From a bacterium (GTDB lineage Bacteria > Acidobacteriota > Thermoanaerobaculia > Multivoradales > JAHEKO01): a stretch of 53,356 nt of DNA. Location of the stretch: NCBI GenBank assembly GCA_024224155.1, contig JAAENP010000177.1, positions 1 to 53,356 of the forward strand, read 5' to 3'. A program made the position numbers and the translations under genes. Position 1 is the stretch's first letter; every line of letters begins with the position of its first letter. This document shows positions 1 through 7,327 of this stretch, piece by piece. The notes beneath the pieces are model-generated. The model saw nothing but the letters and a program-made list of their open reading frames with translations, was not told the DNA's origin and did not search any database.

Positions 1-312
1 ATGGATCCGGGCGGGGAGCGAGAGCTCAATGTCTACCACCTGGTGGAGGGCGACTTGATGCTCACCCACTACTGCGGTGCCGGCATCCAGCCCCGGCTCA
101 AGCTCGATCTCGGCCGGGCCGCCCCTGGAGTCCTACCCTTCGTCCTCATCGATGGATCCGGCTTCGATCCGGACGTGGATCGCCACATCCACTCGGCCAG
201 GTTAGTCGTGCGCCATGGGGGTCGCCTGGAAAGCTGGTGGACGGCGGAGAAAGAGGGACAGGTAGTGATGGAGTCCCGCTTCGTCCTCGAGCGGGCGTCG
301 GCAGGTCGCTGA
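1..312 (+). CDS. Conserved hypothetical protein, 3' part (DUF1579-like)
   Basis: The reading frame is open from the first base of the window and ends at a TGA at 310-312, giving 103 residues. The ATG at position 1 may be internal, so this is probably the C-terminal part of a longer gene. The segment YHLVEGDLMLTHYCGAG followed by QPRL is typical of small soluble beta-barrel proteins annotated as DUF1579-like or heme-binding-barrel-like, in which the tail is a run of beta strands (here ESWWTAEKEGQ and MESRFVLER). No catalytic motif is visible, so no function is assigned. It runs convergently with the methyltransferase at 368-970. Confidence 0.55.
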   Translation: MDPGGERELNVYHLVEGDLMLTHYCGAGIQPRLKLDLGRAAPGVLPFVLIDGSGFDPDVDRHIHSARLVVRHGGRLESWWTAEKEGQVVMESRFVLERASAGR

Positions 313-367
313 TCGTCTACTCCCCACCCAAATGATGGCGTCGCACGCACGGCCTCGTCCCAAGATC

Positions 368-970
368 CTACCCGCGGCGGCCGAGCACCATCACCGCCGG
401 TGGGTCGAACTCCATCGTCCGCACCTCGATGTCGACGAGCCCGGCTGGGGTGAACTGGTCCTGAAGCAACTGCGCGGCCTGCTCGCCGGTGGTCGTTCCA
501 CCTGGCGGGCGCATGTAGACCATCGCGAGGCGCCCACCGGGGGCGAGTCGCTCGTGCAACGCGGCGATCGTGGCGGCCTGATCGCTCCAGAACTGCCAGA
601 CGTTGATGCCGTAGACGAGGTCGAATTCAGACAGGTCAGGATCGAGCGCCTGAGCGTCGCCGACCCGCAACTCGACGCGACCCGACCGGATCGCCTCTGC
701 GTTGCGTCGACCGGCCTGAGCGAGCATCACGTCGGAGATGTCGACCCCGATGACGGTTCCCTTGCTCACCCGCCTGCTCATCTCGGCGAGTCCCAAGCCG
801 GGGCCGTATCCGATCTCCAGGACGCGGGCATCGGGCTTCGGGGCCAGCTCGGCGATCGCCCATCGACCCCGCGCAGTGTTGCTCTTCTTCTTGGCCATGA
901 TCCAGCCCGCGAGGCGACCCAAGAGCCCGCGTGGGTGGCCGAAGTTCTCGATCAGCTTCTCCTTGATCAT
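368..970 (-). CDS. Class I SAM-dependent methyltransferase
   Basis: A 200-residue protein. The start at 970 was chosen over an upstream ATG at 1072 because an AAAGAGG ribosome-binding site lies a few bases before it and because the upstream extension is an Arg-rich stretch unlike the family. The N-terminal helix (MIKEKLIENFGHPRGLLGRL) leads to motif I LEIGYGPG (E52 to G58), then VIGVDISDVML with the acidic residue that binds the SAM ribose, and a DLVYGINVWQFW post-motif. This is the Methyltransf_11/25 type acting on a small molecule; the substrate cannot be read from sequence. It is monocistronic and transcribed away from the second methyltransferase at 1181. Confidence 0.9.
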   Translation of the reverse strand: MIKEKLIENFGHPRGLLGRLAGWIMAKKKSNTARGRWAIAELAPKPDARVLEIGYGPGLGLAEMSRRVSKGTVIGVDISDVMLAQAGRRNAEAIRSGRVELRVGDAQALDPDLSEFDLVYGINVWQFWSDQAATIAALHERLAPGGRLAMVYMRPPGGTTTGEQAAQLLQDQFTPAGLVDIEVRTMEFDPPAVMVLGRRG

Positions 971-1180
971 GAGACCTCTTTGGCGTCGGCCCGCCGACGA
1001 CCGCAAAGCAGAGCGGCGATTCCCGACTCTGCGGCGCCGTCGCGCACGCCTCCTTCTTCTTGCCGTTGACACTCTACTGTACCTGACCGCGGCCAGCCCC
1101 CTGGCTCGGTCAGGACGGCGACCTTGGACTGGGCCTCGATCTCTCTTGACCTATCGCCTTCGAAGAGAGATCTTGGGGCC

Positions 1181-2020
1181 ATGTTCGAAGAACTCGAAGC
1201 GATATACCACCGACCGAGACCGTTCGAGTTCTACACCGCCGACGAGCTGTGGACCGACGAGCACACCTCCGCGCAGATGCTGGCCCACCACCTCAACGAG
1301 GAGGTCGACCTTTCCTCCCGTAGCGGGGTGTTCATCGATCGCTCCGTGGAATGGATCGTCTCCAACTTGCGCGTGGGCAAGGGAACGAGGATCGCCGACT
1401 TCGGCTGCGGGCCCGGAATGTACACCACCCGCCTGGCCCGCCGGGGGGCGGACGTCACCGGCATCGACTTCTCGAAGCGCTCCATCGACCACGCCTGCAA
1501 GACGGCAGCGGCGGAGGGACTGTCCCTTCGCTACATCAACGAGAGCTACCTCGAGTTGGAGCTGGATGATCGCTACGACCTCATCACCATGATCATGTGC
1601 GACCTCTGCGCGCTCAGCCCCGAGCAACGGCGCACCATGCTGCGCAAGTTCCACGGGCTGCTCGCGCCGGGGGGCGCGGTGCTGCTCGACGTCTTCTCTC
1701 TGGCCGCCTTTGCCGGGCGCAAGGAGCTGGCCACCTGCGAGGTAGATCTCCTGGACGGCTTCTGGTCGCAAAACCGCTATTACGGATTCCTCAACACCTT
1801 CACGTACGACGAGGAGAAGGTTGCCCTCGACAAGTACACCATTGTCGAAGAGGCGCGCACCCGCACCATCTACAACTGGCTGCAGTACTTCAGCTTCGAG
1901 GCCCTCGAGCGCGAGCTGAACGGCTGCGGCCTCGACGTCGAGAAGCGCTACGCGGATGTAGCCGGTTCGACGTACAATTCCGAGCACACCGAGTTCGCGG
2001 TGGTGGCCCGCAAACGGTAG
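1181..2020 (+). CDS. Class I SAM-dependent methyltransferase
   Basis: A 279-residue enzyme beginning MFEELEAIYH. An in-frame start at 1124 would add 19 residues with no family-like character. After a conserved N-terminal segment (FEFYTADELWTDEHTSAQM, roughly residues 14-32) comes motif I IADFGCGPGMYT, then VTGIDFSKRSIDHA for ribose binding. The tail EVDLLDGFWSQNRYYGFLNT and WLQYFSFEALERELN matches a subgroup of Methyltransf_25 proteins found next to small ligand-binding proteins. It is followed 13 bases later by a cupin gene, probably in one operon, which suggests joint action on one small substrate (inference). Confidence 0.9.
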   Translation: MFEELEAIYHRPRPFEFYTADELWTDEHTSAQMLAHHLNEEVDLSSRSGVFIDRSVEWIVSNLRVGKGTRIADFGCGPGMYTTRLARRGADVTGIDFSKRSIDHACKTAAAEGLSLRYINESYLELELDDRYDLITMIMCDLCALSPEQRRTMLRKFHGLLAPGGAVLLDVFSLAAFAGRKELATCEVDLLDGFWSQNRYYGFLNTFTYDEEKVALDKYTIVEEARTRTIYNWLQYFSFEALERELNGCGLDVEKRYADVAGSTYNSEHTEFAVVARKR

Positions 2021-2033
2021 GACAGGGAGTGGA

Positions 2034-2396
2034 ATGATGCCGATCAAACTGATCCAGCAACCCACGGTCGTCGAGGCGGCGGGCAACATCCCCAAGCGGA
2101 TCGAGGAGTTCATCGGCGTGGTGAACTCGGAGACCACCGCGCTGAGCATCGCCAAGATGACCAGCCCCGCCGGATGGCAGGAGCCCGGACAGACCCCCGA
2201 GTTCGACGAGTACACAGTCGTCTTGAAGGGCGTGCTCAAGGTCAAAGCCAAAGATGCAGAGCACGAGGTCTGCGCGGGACAGGCGATCATCGTCCCGGCT
2301 AACGAGTGGGTGCAGTACAGCACCCCCGACCAGGGCACCGAGTACATCGCCGTCTGCTTCCCCGCGTTCACACCCGGTACCGTTCATCGGGATTAG
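2034..2396 (+). CDS. Cupin-domain protein
   Basis: A 120-residue single-domain cupin. GGGAG lies 5 bases before the ATG at 2034; a second ATG follows at once at 2037. The order of strands fits a small RmlC-like barrel: FIGVVNSETTALSIAKM, a first motif region around AGWQEPGQTPEFDEYTVVLKG (the usual His metal ligands are largely replaced, with E and D present), then AGQAIIVPANEWVQYS and TEYIAVCFPAF. The last segments are the familiar second cupin motif. It may bind a small ligand rather than a catalytic metal. It lies in the same transcription unit as the methyltransferase just upstream. Confidence 0.85.
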   Translation: MMPIKLIQQPTVVEAAGNIPKRIEEFIGVVNSETTALSIAKMTSPAGWQEPGQTPEFDEYTVVLKGVLKVKAKDAEHEVCAGQAIIVPANEWVQYSTPDQGTEYIAVCFPAFTPGTVHRD

Positions 2397-2450
2397 AGAA
2401 GAGTTCGCTGGCTACTCGGCGGCAAGGAGCCGGAAGATGTGCCAACGGAC

Positions 2451-2480
2451 AAGGAGGCTCGCAGCATGACCGATAGATAA
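2451..2480 (+). other. Ribosome-binding site with a four-codon ORF
   Basis: A near-perfect AAGGAGG (2451-2457) sits 8 bases before an ATG at 2466, but the frame reads only Met-Thr-Asp-Arg before TAA at 2478-2480. It may be the remnant of a gene lost by deletion after the cupin gene, or a minimal start-stop element; nothing downstream continues it in another frame convincingly. Confidence 0.3.
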
Positions 2481-2559
2481 GCGCTACTTGGCAGTCGCCT
2501 AGCCCGTCGTCTCTCATCGCGAAAGGCTGGGCGTCTGGTGCTAGGACGGTGGCACACTC

Positions 2560-2820
2560 ATGGCACAGTGGACGCCAACAATAGACCGACCTGGGCAACG
2601 CTCCCCAACAACCAGCTCCCGAAGAAACCCTGTTGTCTATTGCTGTCAGCGCTGCTTCTCCCAACTGTTCTGGGGCAACGCCGACTTGGGCTTCGGAACC
2701 GGTGCTGGTTACTTCGCGCTGGCGGTGATCGGCGGACCGAGCCTACTTCTGTATGCGGTCTCCCGTGTCTTTCCGAAGAGGCGGCTCGTGATCTGTCAGC
2801 GTTGCAGCTGGAATCGATAG
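2560..2820 (+). CDS. Possible small membrane protein with two CxxC motifs
   Basis: An 86-codon frame lies in the 735-base gap between the cupin and the lipoprotein gene. It reads CCQRC near residues 28-32, a hydrophobic segment YFALAVIGGPSLLLYAV, a basic FPKRR and then CQRC close to the end. Two CxxC pairs flanking one membrane segment could make a zinc-ribbon membrane protein, and this arrangement is hard to get by chance. Against it, there is no good ribosome-binding site and the first 25 residues look random. I do not recognise a family; treat it as a tentative gene. Confidence 0.3.
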   Translation: MAQWTPTIDRPGQRSPTTSSRRNPVVYCCQRCFSQLFWGNADLGFGTGAGYFALAVIGGPSLLLYAVSRVFPKRRLVICQRCSWNR

Positions 2821-2975
2821 TATCCGGGACGATAAGACGCCGAGAGGCTACGTATTGCCGGCTCGCGGCCACTTAGTCACCACGGGTTCTGATATTCGGC
2901 GTTTGAGCCACGATCTCGGGCCACCCCTCTGGGTGTGGCGGCTCTCTCGACACGGCTTGTAGCCTGGAAACTGCC

Positions 2976-3085
2976 TCGACAAAGGCACACCTGGGAAAAC
3001 CCAGGGCCGCAAAGCCACGGGTCCTCGTCTCTCCGCGATGGCTTTCCCCGTGCGAAGACCCCAAGACCGCCGGGCTGCCGAAGGG
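2976..3085 (+). promoter_or_regulatory. Cyclic-di-GMP riboswitch (GEMM-I class)
   Basis: The stretch carries the hallmarks of a GEMM-I aptamer in the right order: AAAGGCA (2981-2987), a stem CTGGG-aaaa-CCCAG with a purine-rich tetraloop, the signature GCAAAGCCACGGG (3009-3021), a second variable hairpin, and the closing GCCGGGCTGCCGAAG (3069-3083). GGCA and TGCC can close the outer stem. Immediately downstream, CTGCC-gaag-GGCAG (3075-3088) forms an alternative hairpin that uses the same TGCC, a plausible switch between ligand-bound and free states. There is no U-tract, so control is more likely at translation or RNA stability. It lies about 50 bases upstream of the lipoprotein gene at 3133. 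Confidence 0.85.
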
Positions 3086-3132
3086 CAGGGATGGAAGCGT
3101 CGTACACGGAGTAAGAAGGAGGAGCTGTCGGT

Positions 3133-4476
3133 ATGAAACGTCCACTTTCTCTCATCCTCTGCATCGTCCTGTTGGCCTCGGTGATGCTTGCCATGAGCTG
3201 CGCGCCCGGCGATCGTATGTACCTCTTCATGAATAAAGTCGTCGAGCACGGGCATGCCCGAATGTCAATCATTGACAGGACTGCCCCAGGTCTGTGGGTG
3301 GTATTACAGATCCTCAATCAAGACGGTAAGTCGGCCCTCAGCATCGACGGCGCCCCGCTCCCCGCCGAAGATCTTTCGAGCGCCTCGGTCCAGCCGCGCA
3401 CTGAGATCCCGTCCGACAACTCCTCTCTCCTGATCGCCTCCAGCGCGAAGAACCCCTTCTTCGATCACGAACTGGATGGCGTCTGGCAAGGTAGGAGCAC
3501 GATCAACTTCGAAGGCGGCTCGGGCCAACTGCCGTTTCTGATCGTCGCCAACGCGTCCGACGGCTGGTGTTACCTGTCCGTCGTTTTCCAGGACATCAAT
3601 CGGTGCTTCGACACCGGCAAGGCCGATTGGACGGCCGTCTACACGGACGAGGTCCGAAGCGATCCGGGTTCGTCAGAGTTCCACTTCGAGAAGGTGGCCA
3701 GCAGCTTGTTCGCCCCTTTCGTGCCGGATATCGCCAAGCTCGATTTCTCCTACAGCAGCTACGTGGTGAAGGACCGATTCTTCGGCCGTGGTGAAGCGAG
3801 ACCCGCTAGGCGTAAGAAGACCATCTTCACCACCAGCGACGAGTTCCTGAAGATGAAAAAGACCGGCGGCATCCGCGGTCTTTGGAGCTCTGGGTTCACC
3901 GACCGGGTCTACGCCGGGGAGTTCCTCGATCCGCCCGTGTTCCATCCCACCGTCATCAGCCTGATGGAGAGATCGAACGAGCTGGACATGAATCTCTATG
4001 TCCTCTTGGGCCACCAGGAGAACATCACCGCCGCCGTCAACGGCAAACGCCTGACGTTTGAGTTCTGGACTCCGAACGGGCTGGTCGACGGCGATTTCAG
4101 CCTCGATGGGAAGACCCTTGTCGGTCGCGTTTGGGACCCGCTCACCGTCACGGACAAGGAGCTAACCTTCGCGCCCGCGGGCACCGAGGGCAAGACCCCA
4201 AAGCTCAAGCGAGTCAAGCCCAAAACGGTCTCCTTGAGCACGCCCGGACGGAGCGCCAAGCTCACAGTGATCGGCAAAGACTTCGCGCCGGGAGCGATGG
4301 TCTTCTTCGACAACCAGGATATCCGGCTAAAGTCGGTCCAGTTCGTCAGCAAGAAGAAGCTCAAGGTGAAGGTTGCGGCGGTCAATAGGATCGCGGCCGG
4401 GACGGCGGTCGGTGTGATGGTTCTCAACCCGGACAACCGTTCGGCTAAACGAGCGCGGGCTTTTCGCACCCGGTAG
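3133..4476 (+). CDS. Lipoprotein with C-terminal TIG/IPT-like domain
   Basis: A 447-residue exported protein. GGAGGAG lies about 8 bases before the ATG. The N-terminus has a signal peptide ending in the lipobox LAMSC, so the mature protein is probably lipid-anchored at Cys. Residues from about 95 to 350 hold what look like two related beta-rich modules (LDGVWQGRSTINFEGGSG and IRGLWSSGFTDRVYAGEF). The last 90 residues, with VKPKTVSLSTPGRSAKLTV then GKDFAPGAMVFFDNQD, match the Ig-like TIG/IPT fold. No enzyme motif is seen; a surface or adhesion role is likely. Its leader holds a probable c-di-GMP riboswitch, which fits a surface-attachment function. Confidence 0.85.
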   Translation: MKRPLSLILCIVLLASVMLAMSCAPGDRMYLFMNKVVEHGHARMSIIDRTAPGLWVVLQILNQDGKSALSIDGAPLPAEDLSSASVQPRTEIPSDNSSLLIASSAKNPFFDHELDGVWQGRSTINFEGGSGQLPFLIVANASDGWCYLSVVFQDINRCFDTGKADWTAVYTDEVRSDPGSSEFHFEKVASSLFAPFVPDIAKLDFSYSSYVVKDRFFGRGEARPARRKKTIFTTSDEFLKMKKTGGIRGLWSSGFTDRVYAGEFLDPPVFHPTVISLMERSNELDMNLYVLLGHQENITAAVNGKRLTFEFWTPNGLVDGDFSLDGKTLVGRVWDPLTVTDKELTFAPAGTEGKTPKLKRVKPKTVSLSTPGRSAKLTVIGKDFAPGAMVFFDNQDIRLKSVQFVSKKKLKVKVAAVNRIAAGTAVGVMVLNPDNRSAKRARAFRTR

Positions 4477-4546
4477 CGTCTGCTCAGCTGACGTCGCGAA
4501 CAGCCGGGTCTGGGTCGCAGCCACGGTAAATGTCCCAGGCGGCGCC

Positions 4547-4552
4547 TATACT
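4547..4552 (+). promoter_or_regulatory. Candidate -10 element of a leaderless transcript
   Basis: TATACT ends 7 bases before the ATG at 4560, so transcription would begin at or next to the start codon. No convincing -35 hexamer is seen 17 bases upstream. The position supports the ATG at 4560 as the true start. Confidence 0.5.
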
Positions 4553-4559
4553 GGTAGGA

Positions 4560-5441
4560 ATGAACCCGCAACGGTCGCTGAGGGCCACCGACGGCGTCGA
4601 GCTGGCCTATTGGCTGTGGCGCCCGGCACCCGGGGACGATCGGCTGCTCGTTCTGCTTCACGGCGCCGCCAGCAATCACACGCGCTGGTCGGAGTTCGTC
4701 GAGCACACCCGGCTGACCGAGTCGTGGAGCGTCCTCGCGCCGGACCTGCGCGGCAACGGCGAGTCCATGGTTCGGGGCGGCCAGCGGTGCTCGGTCTGGT
4801 CTCGCGATCTGGTCGAGATGCTCGATGCCGAGGGCTTCTCCGCCGCCGTCGTCGTCGGTCACAGTCTGGGAGCCCAGATCGCCATTCACCTGGCCCACCG
4901 CTATCCGGAGCGGGTCCGCGGCCTCGTACTGATCGATCCGGTGTTCTCCCGGGGCCTCCAGGGCAAGCAACGGCGCCTCTGGCAGTTTCGCTGGCTGGTC
5001 CGGGCAGCCCGGGCTCTGATCCGCGCCCTCAACGCCGTCGGCATTCACCGAGCTGACATCCCGAATCGCGACATTCGCGAGCTCGACGAGGAGACCCGCG
5101 AGGCGCTCCGGGGCGCGGAGTCGTTCGAGGAGATCGCGAAGAAGTACACGTCGCTTCGTCCCATCCTGGGCTCGCTGCCCACCGCCAACTACCTGGGCCA
5201 GCTGATCGCCACCGTCGAGCCGCTGCCGCCGCTCTCCGAGATCGAGGTCCCGGTCGCGGTGCTCCTTTCGGGTGGCACGACTCTCGCCGACACCGAGGTC
5301 AACCGCGAAGAGGTCGCCCGCTTCCCGAAAAGCGAGGTGATCACGCTTCGGGCCAACCACTGGCCGCTGACCGAGGCGCCGGATGAGACCCGGGAAGCGA
5401 TCGAGGACTGGATCGAACGGACCTATCCCGACCGCTCGTAG
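4560..5441 (+). CDS. Alpha/beta hydrolase
   Basis: A 293-residue protein of the alpha/beta hydrolase-1 type. The ATG at 4560 fits the -10 element just upstream; an in-frame ATG at 4530 would add ten residues. Strand beta-3 and the oxyanion region read LLVLLHGAASNHTRW, the nucleophile elbow is GHSLGAQ with Ser102, and the catalytic His is in ANHWPLTEAPDE (His267). The usual acid loop is GGTTLADT, where the Asp is displaced compared with the common GxxD form. The protein has a helical cap (FRWLVRAARALIRALNAVG). Substrate is unknown; esterase, lipase or haloalkane-like activity are all possible. Confidence 0.88.
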   Translation: MNPQRSLRATDGVELAYWLWRPAPGDDRLLVLLHGAASNHTRWSEFVEHTRLTESWSVLAPDLRGNGESMVRGGQRCSVWSRDLVEMLDAEGFSAAVVVGHSLGAQIAIHLAHRYPERVRGLVLIDPVFSRGLQGKQRRLWQFRWLVRAARALIRALNAVGIHRADIPNRDIRELDEETREALRGAESFEEIAKKYTSLRPILGSLPTANYLGQLIATVEPLPPLSEIEVPVAVLLSGGTTLADTEVNREEVARFPKSEVITLRANHWPLTEAPDETREAIEDWIERTYPDRS

Positions 5442-5566
5442 TTGGTCTCCATCGACGTCTTTTCCCCCTCCCTTGCGTCGGAGTACATCGCCGAGGTTTG
5501 AAGGAAACCGGGTCGCCGACGGTCCAGCCCGGCTCATGCACCCCGTGACCGGAGACGCGGTCGGCC

Positions 5567-5581
5567 CACCTCTGCGGGTGG
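5567..5581 (+). repeat. Short intergenic hairpin element, copy 1
   Basis: CACCTCTGCGGGTGG can fold into a short stem (CCACC with GGTGG). A 14/15 match lies at 9057-9071, also upstream of a gene. Neighbouring hairpins GGTTT-gaagg-AAACC and GACCG-gagacg-CGGTC suggest that the leader of the gene at 5625 is structured RNA. I cannot assign it to a known riboswitch. Confidence 0.4.
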
Positions 5582-5624
5582 CGCTTCTTGTGGCCGGCGG
5601 GTATACCTTCGAAAGCCGATAAGC

Positions 5625-7241
5625 ATGTTTTGGCGAAAACTCTCCGTTCTGGTCGGCACACTTGTCCTCCTCGGATCGGCGAGCATCCGGGCCGAGAAGA
5701 TCGACCTCACACCGCGCGCCTGGCCACGCGGTGAGCTCGCTTACTACACCGAGCTGCAGAACAACAATCGCCGCGAGCACCCTCCGGCCAAAGGCAAGCG
5801 AGGTCTCGTGGTGGGAACCACCGGAGCGCTGGCGTTGCGCTCCGGACTGGAGGCTCTCCGGCAAGGCGGAACCGCGGCCGACGCAGCGTTGACGACCGCC
5901 CTCGCTCAGATCACCCTCAACGCAGGTGCCACCGTGAGCTTCGCCGGCTTTATGTCACTCGTCTACTACGAAGCCTCGACCGGTGAAGTCCACTACCTGA
6001 ACGGCTCCTGGGATGTTCCCCGCGGTCAGGTGTCCGGAGAGGACATCCCCCCATGCGAGGTTCCCAGTGGCCGCCAGGTGCTGGTGCCAGGCTTCATGAG
6101 CTCGCTCGAGGAGATCCATGACGAGTTCGGCGTTCTGCCCTTCAAGGCCCTGTTCGGCCCCGCGCTCTACTTCGCTCGGGAAGGGTTCGAGATCTTCCCC
6201 ATGCTCGGCGGCTGGATCAGGGCCAGGGAGGAAACGCTGAGGCGCCTCGAAGGCGGACGCGACATCTTCGTGAGATCGGACGGATCCCTGTACGAAACCG
6301 GCGACTGGTTCCGGCAGCCAAAGCTCGCCAGGACGCTGAAGAAAGTGTCTCGCAAGGGCTCGCGTTACATGTACCGCGGACCCTGGGCGAGAAAGCTCGT
6401 CCGACTGGTGCAGGCCGAAGGAGGTCGCCTCGAGCTCGCCGACCTCGAGGCCTACCGGCCGCTGTGGATCGAACCCGACTCCGTCGCATTCGAGGATTAT
6501 GTCGTCCACGCACCCGCCCACCCCGGACTCACGGGCGGCCTCTTGCAGGCGGTGCTAAGGGGTCTTTCGGCCGCTGACCTGAGAGCGGCGGGGCACTACA
6601 CCGAGTCGGTCGACGCCCTCGCCATGATGTTCGATGCGGTCGAGCGGAGGCACGGACAATCTGGGCAAGGCGGGTCGAGTGGAGGTCACTCGGACGGCGT
6701 GCTGGCGATCGACTCGAGCGGCAATGTCGCAGCCCTGCTCCACACGATCAACACGGTGATCTGGGGTGCAACCGGGATCTTCGTGGATGGTGTCTCGGTG
6801 GCGGACGCCGGATGTTGGGCCAGCCGTCTGGTGACCACCGCGGGCCCCGGCGGCCGTCTGGAGACCGGGGAAGTCCCTCTGATCGTAACCCGCGACGGTT
6901 TGCCGGTCTTCGCGTCGAGCGGCGTGGGCTCCGGCCTCTTCGAAACGACTCTCTTCAGCCTGATCAACCTGATGGCGTACGACATGAGACCGTACAAGGC
7001 CGTCACCGCTCCGACCGCTCACTTTTCCTCGCGGTCGGTCACCGGGGTCATTCATCGCGTCTGGGAAGGAGACTTCCCGCAAGACATGCTGACTTCGATG
7101 CGTAATCTCGGCTACGTCATCGAGGAACTGCCTCCCGGCGGGCGGGGCAGCGGTTGGTGCGTCGCCGCGATGATCAATCAGAGGGGCAAGCGCATCGGGG
7201 CGACATCGCCGGCATGGAACGGCGTTGCCCTCGCCTACTAG
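5625..7241 (+). CDS. Exported gamma-glutamyltransferase-like protein
   Basis: A 538-residue member of the Ntn-hydrolase gamma-glutamyltransferase family, with a signal peptide (WRKLSVLVGTLVLLGSASIRA) directing it to the periplasm. Family landmarks are GALALRSGLEALRQGGTAADAA near the start, then LPFKALFGPALYFAREGF, and the small-subunit region DGVLAIDSSGNVAALLHTIN. In classical enzymes the autocleavage/nucleophile Thr precedes HxS as T-T-H; here the corresponding residues are S-S-G-G-H-S, so Thr is absent and only Ser remains close by. The enzyme may use Ser, or be inactive in transfer. It stands alone, with a structured-looking leader. Confidence 0.85.
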   Translation: MFWRKLSVLVGTLVLLGSASIRAEKIDLTPRAWPRGELAYYTELQNNNRREHPPAKGKRGLVVGTTGALALRSGLEALRQGGTAADAALTTALAQITLNAGATVSFAGFMSLVYYEASTGEVHYLNGSWDVPRGQVSGEDIPPCEVPSGRQVLVPGFMSSLEEIHDEFGVLPFKALFGPALYFAREGFEIFPMLGGWIRAREETLRRLEGGRDIFVRSDGSLYETGDWFRQPKLARTLKKVSRKGSRYMYRGPWARKLVRLVQAEGGRLELADLEAYRPLWIEPDSVAFEDYVVHAPAHPGLTGGLLQAVLRGLSAADLRAAGHYTESVDALAMMFDAVERRHGQSGQGGSSGGHSDGVLAIDSSGNVAALLHTINTVIWGATGIFVDGVSVADAGCWASRLVTTAGPGGRLETGEVPLIVTRDGLPVFASSGVGSGLFETTLFSLINLMAYDMRPYKAVTAPTAHFSSRSVTGVIHRVWEGDFPQDMLTSMRNLGYVIEELPPGGRGSGWCVAAMINQRGKRIGATSPAWNGVALAY

Positions 7242-7327
7242 CCGGATTCCGCCCGAACTGACGAAGAAGCCGCCATCTCGGAGTCAGCTAAACCGAGTCG
7301 GCGCAATGCGAAAGAGCCTGGAGTGAC

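Noticed and set aside
332-1069. 245-codon plus-strand frame opposite the first methyltransferase
   Set aside because: Antisense shadow; the minus strand has motif I and a ribosome-binding site.
3996-5864. 622-codon minus-strand frame across three plus-strand features
   Set aside because: It crosses the lipoprotein, hydrolase and GGT-like genes and intergenic DNA without any motif or ribosome-binding site; an antisense shadow.
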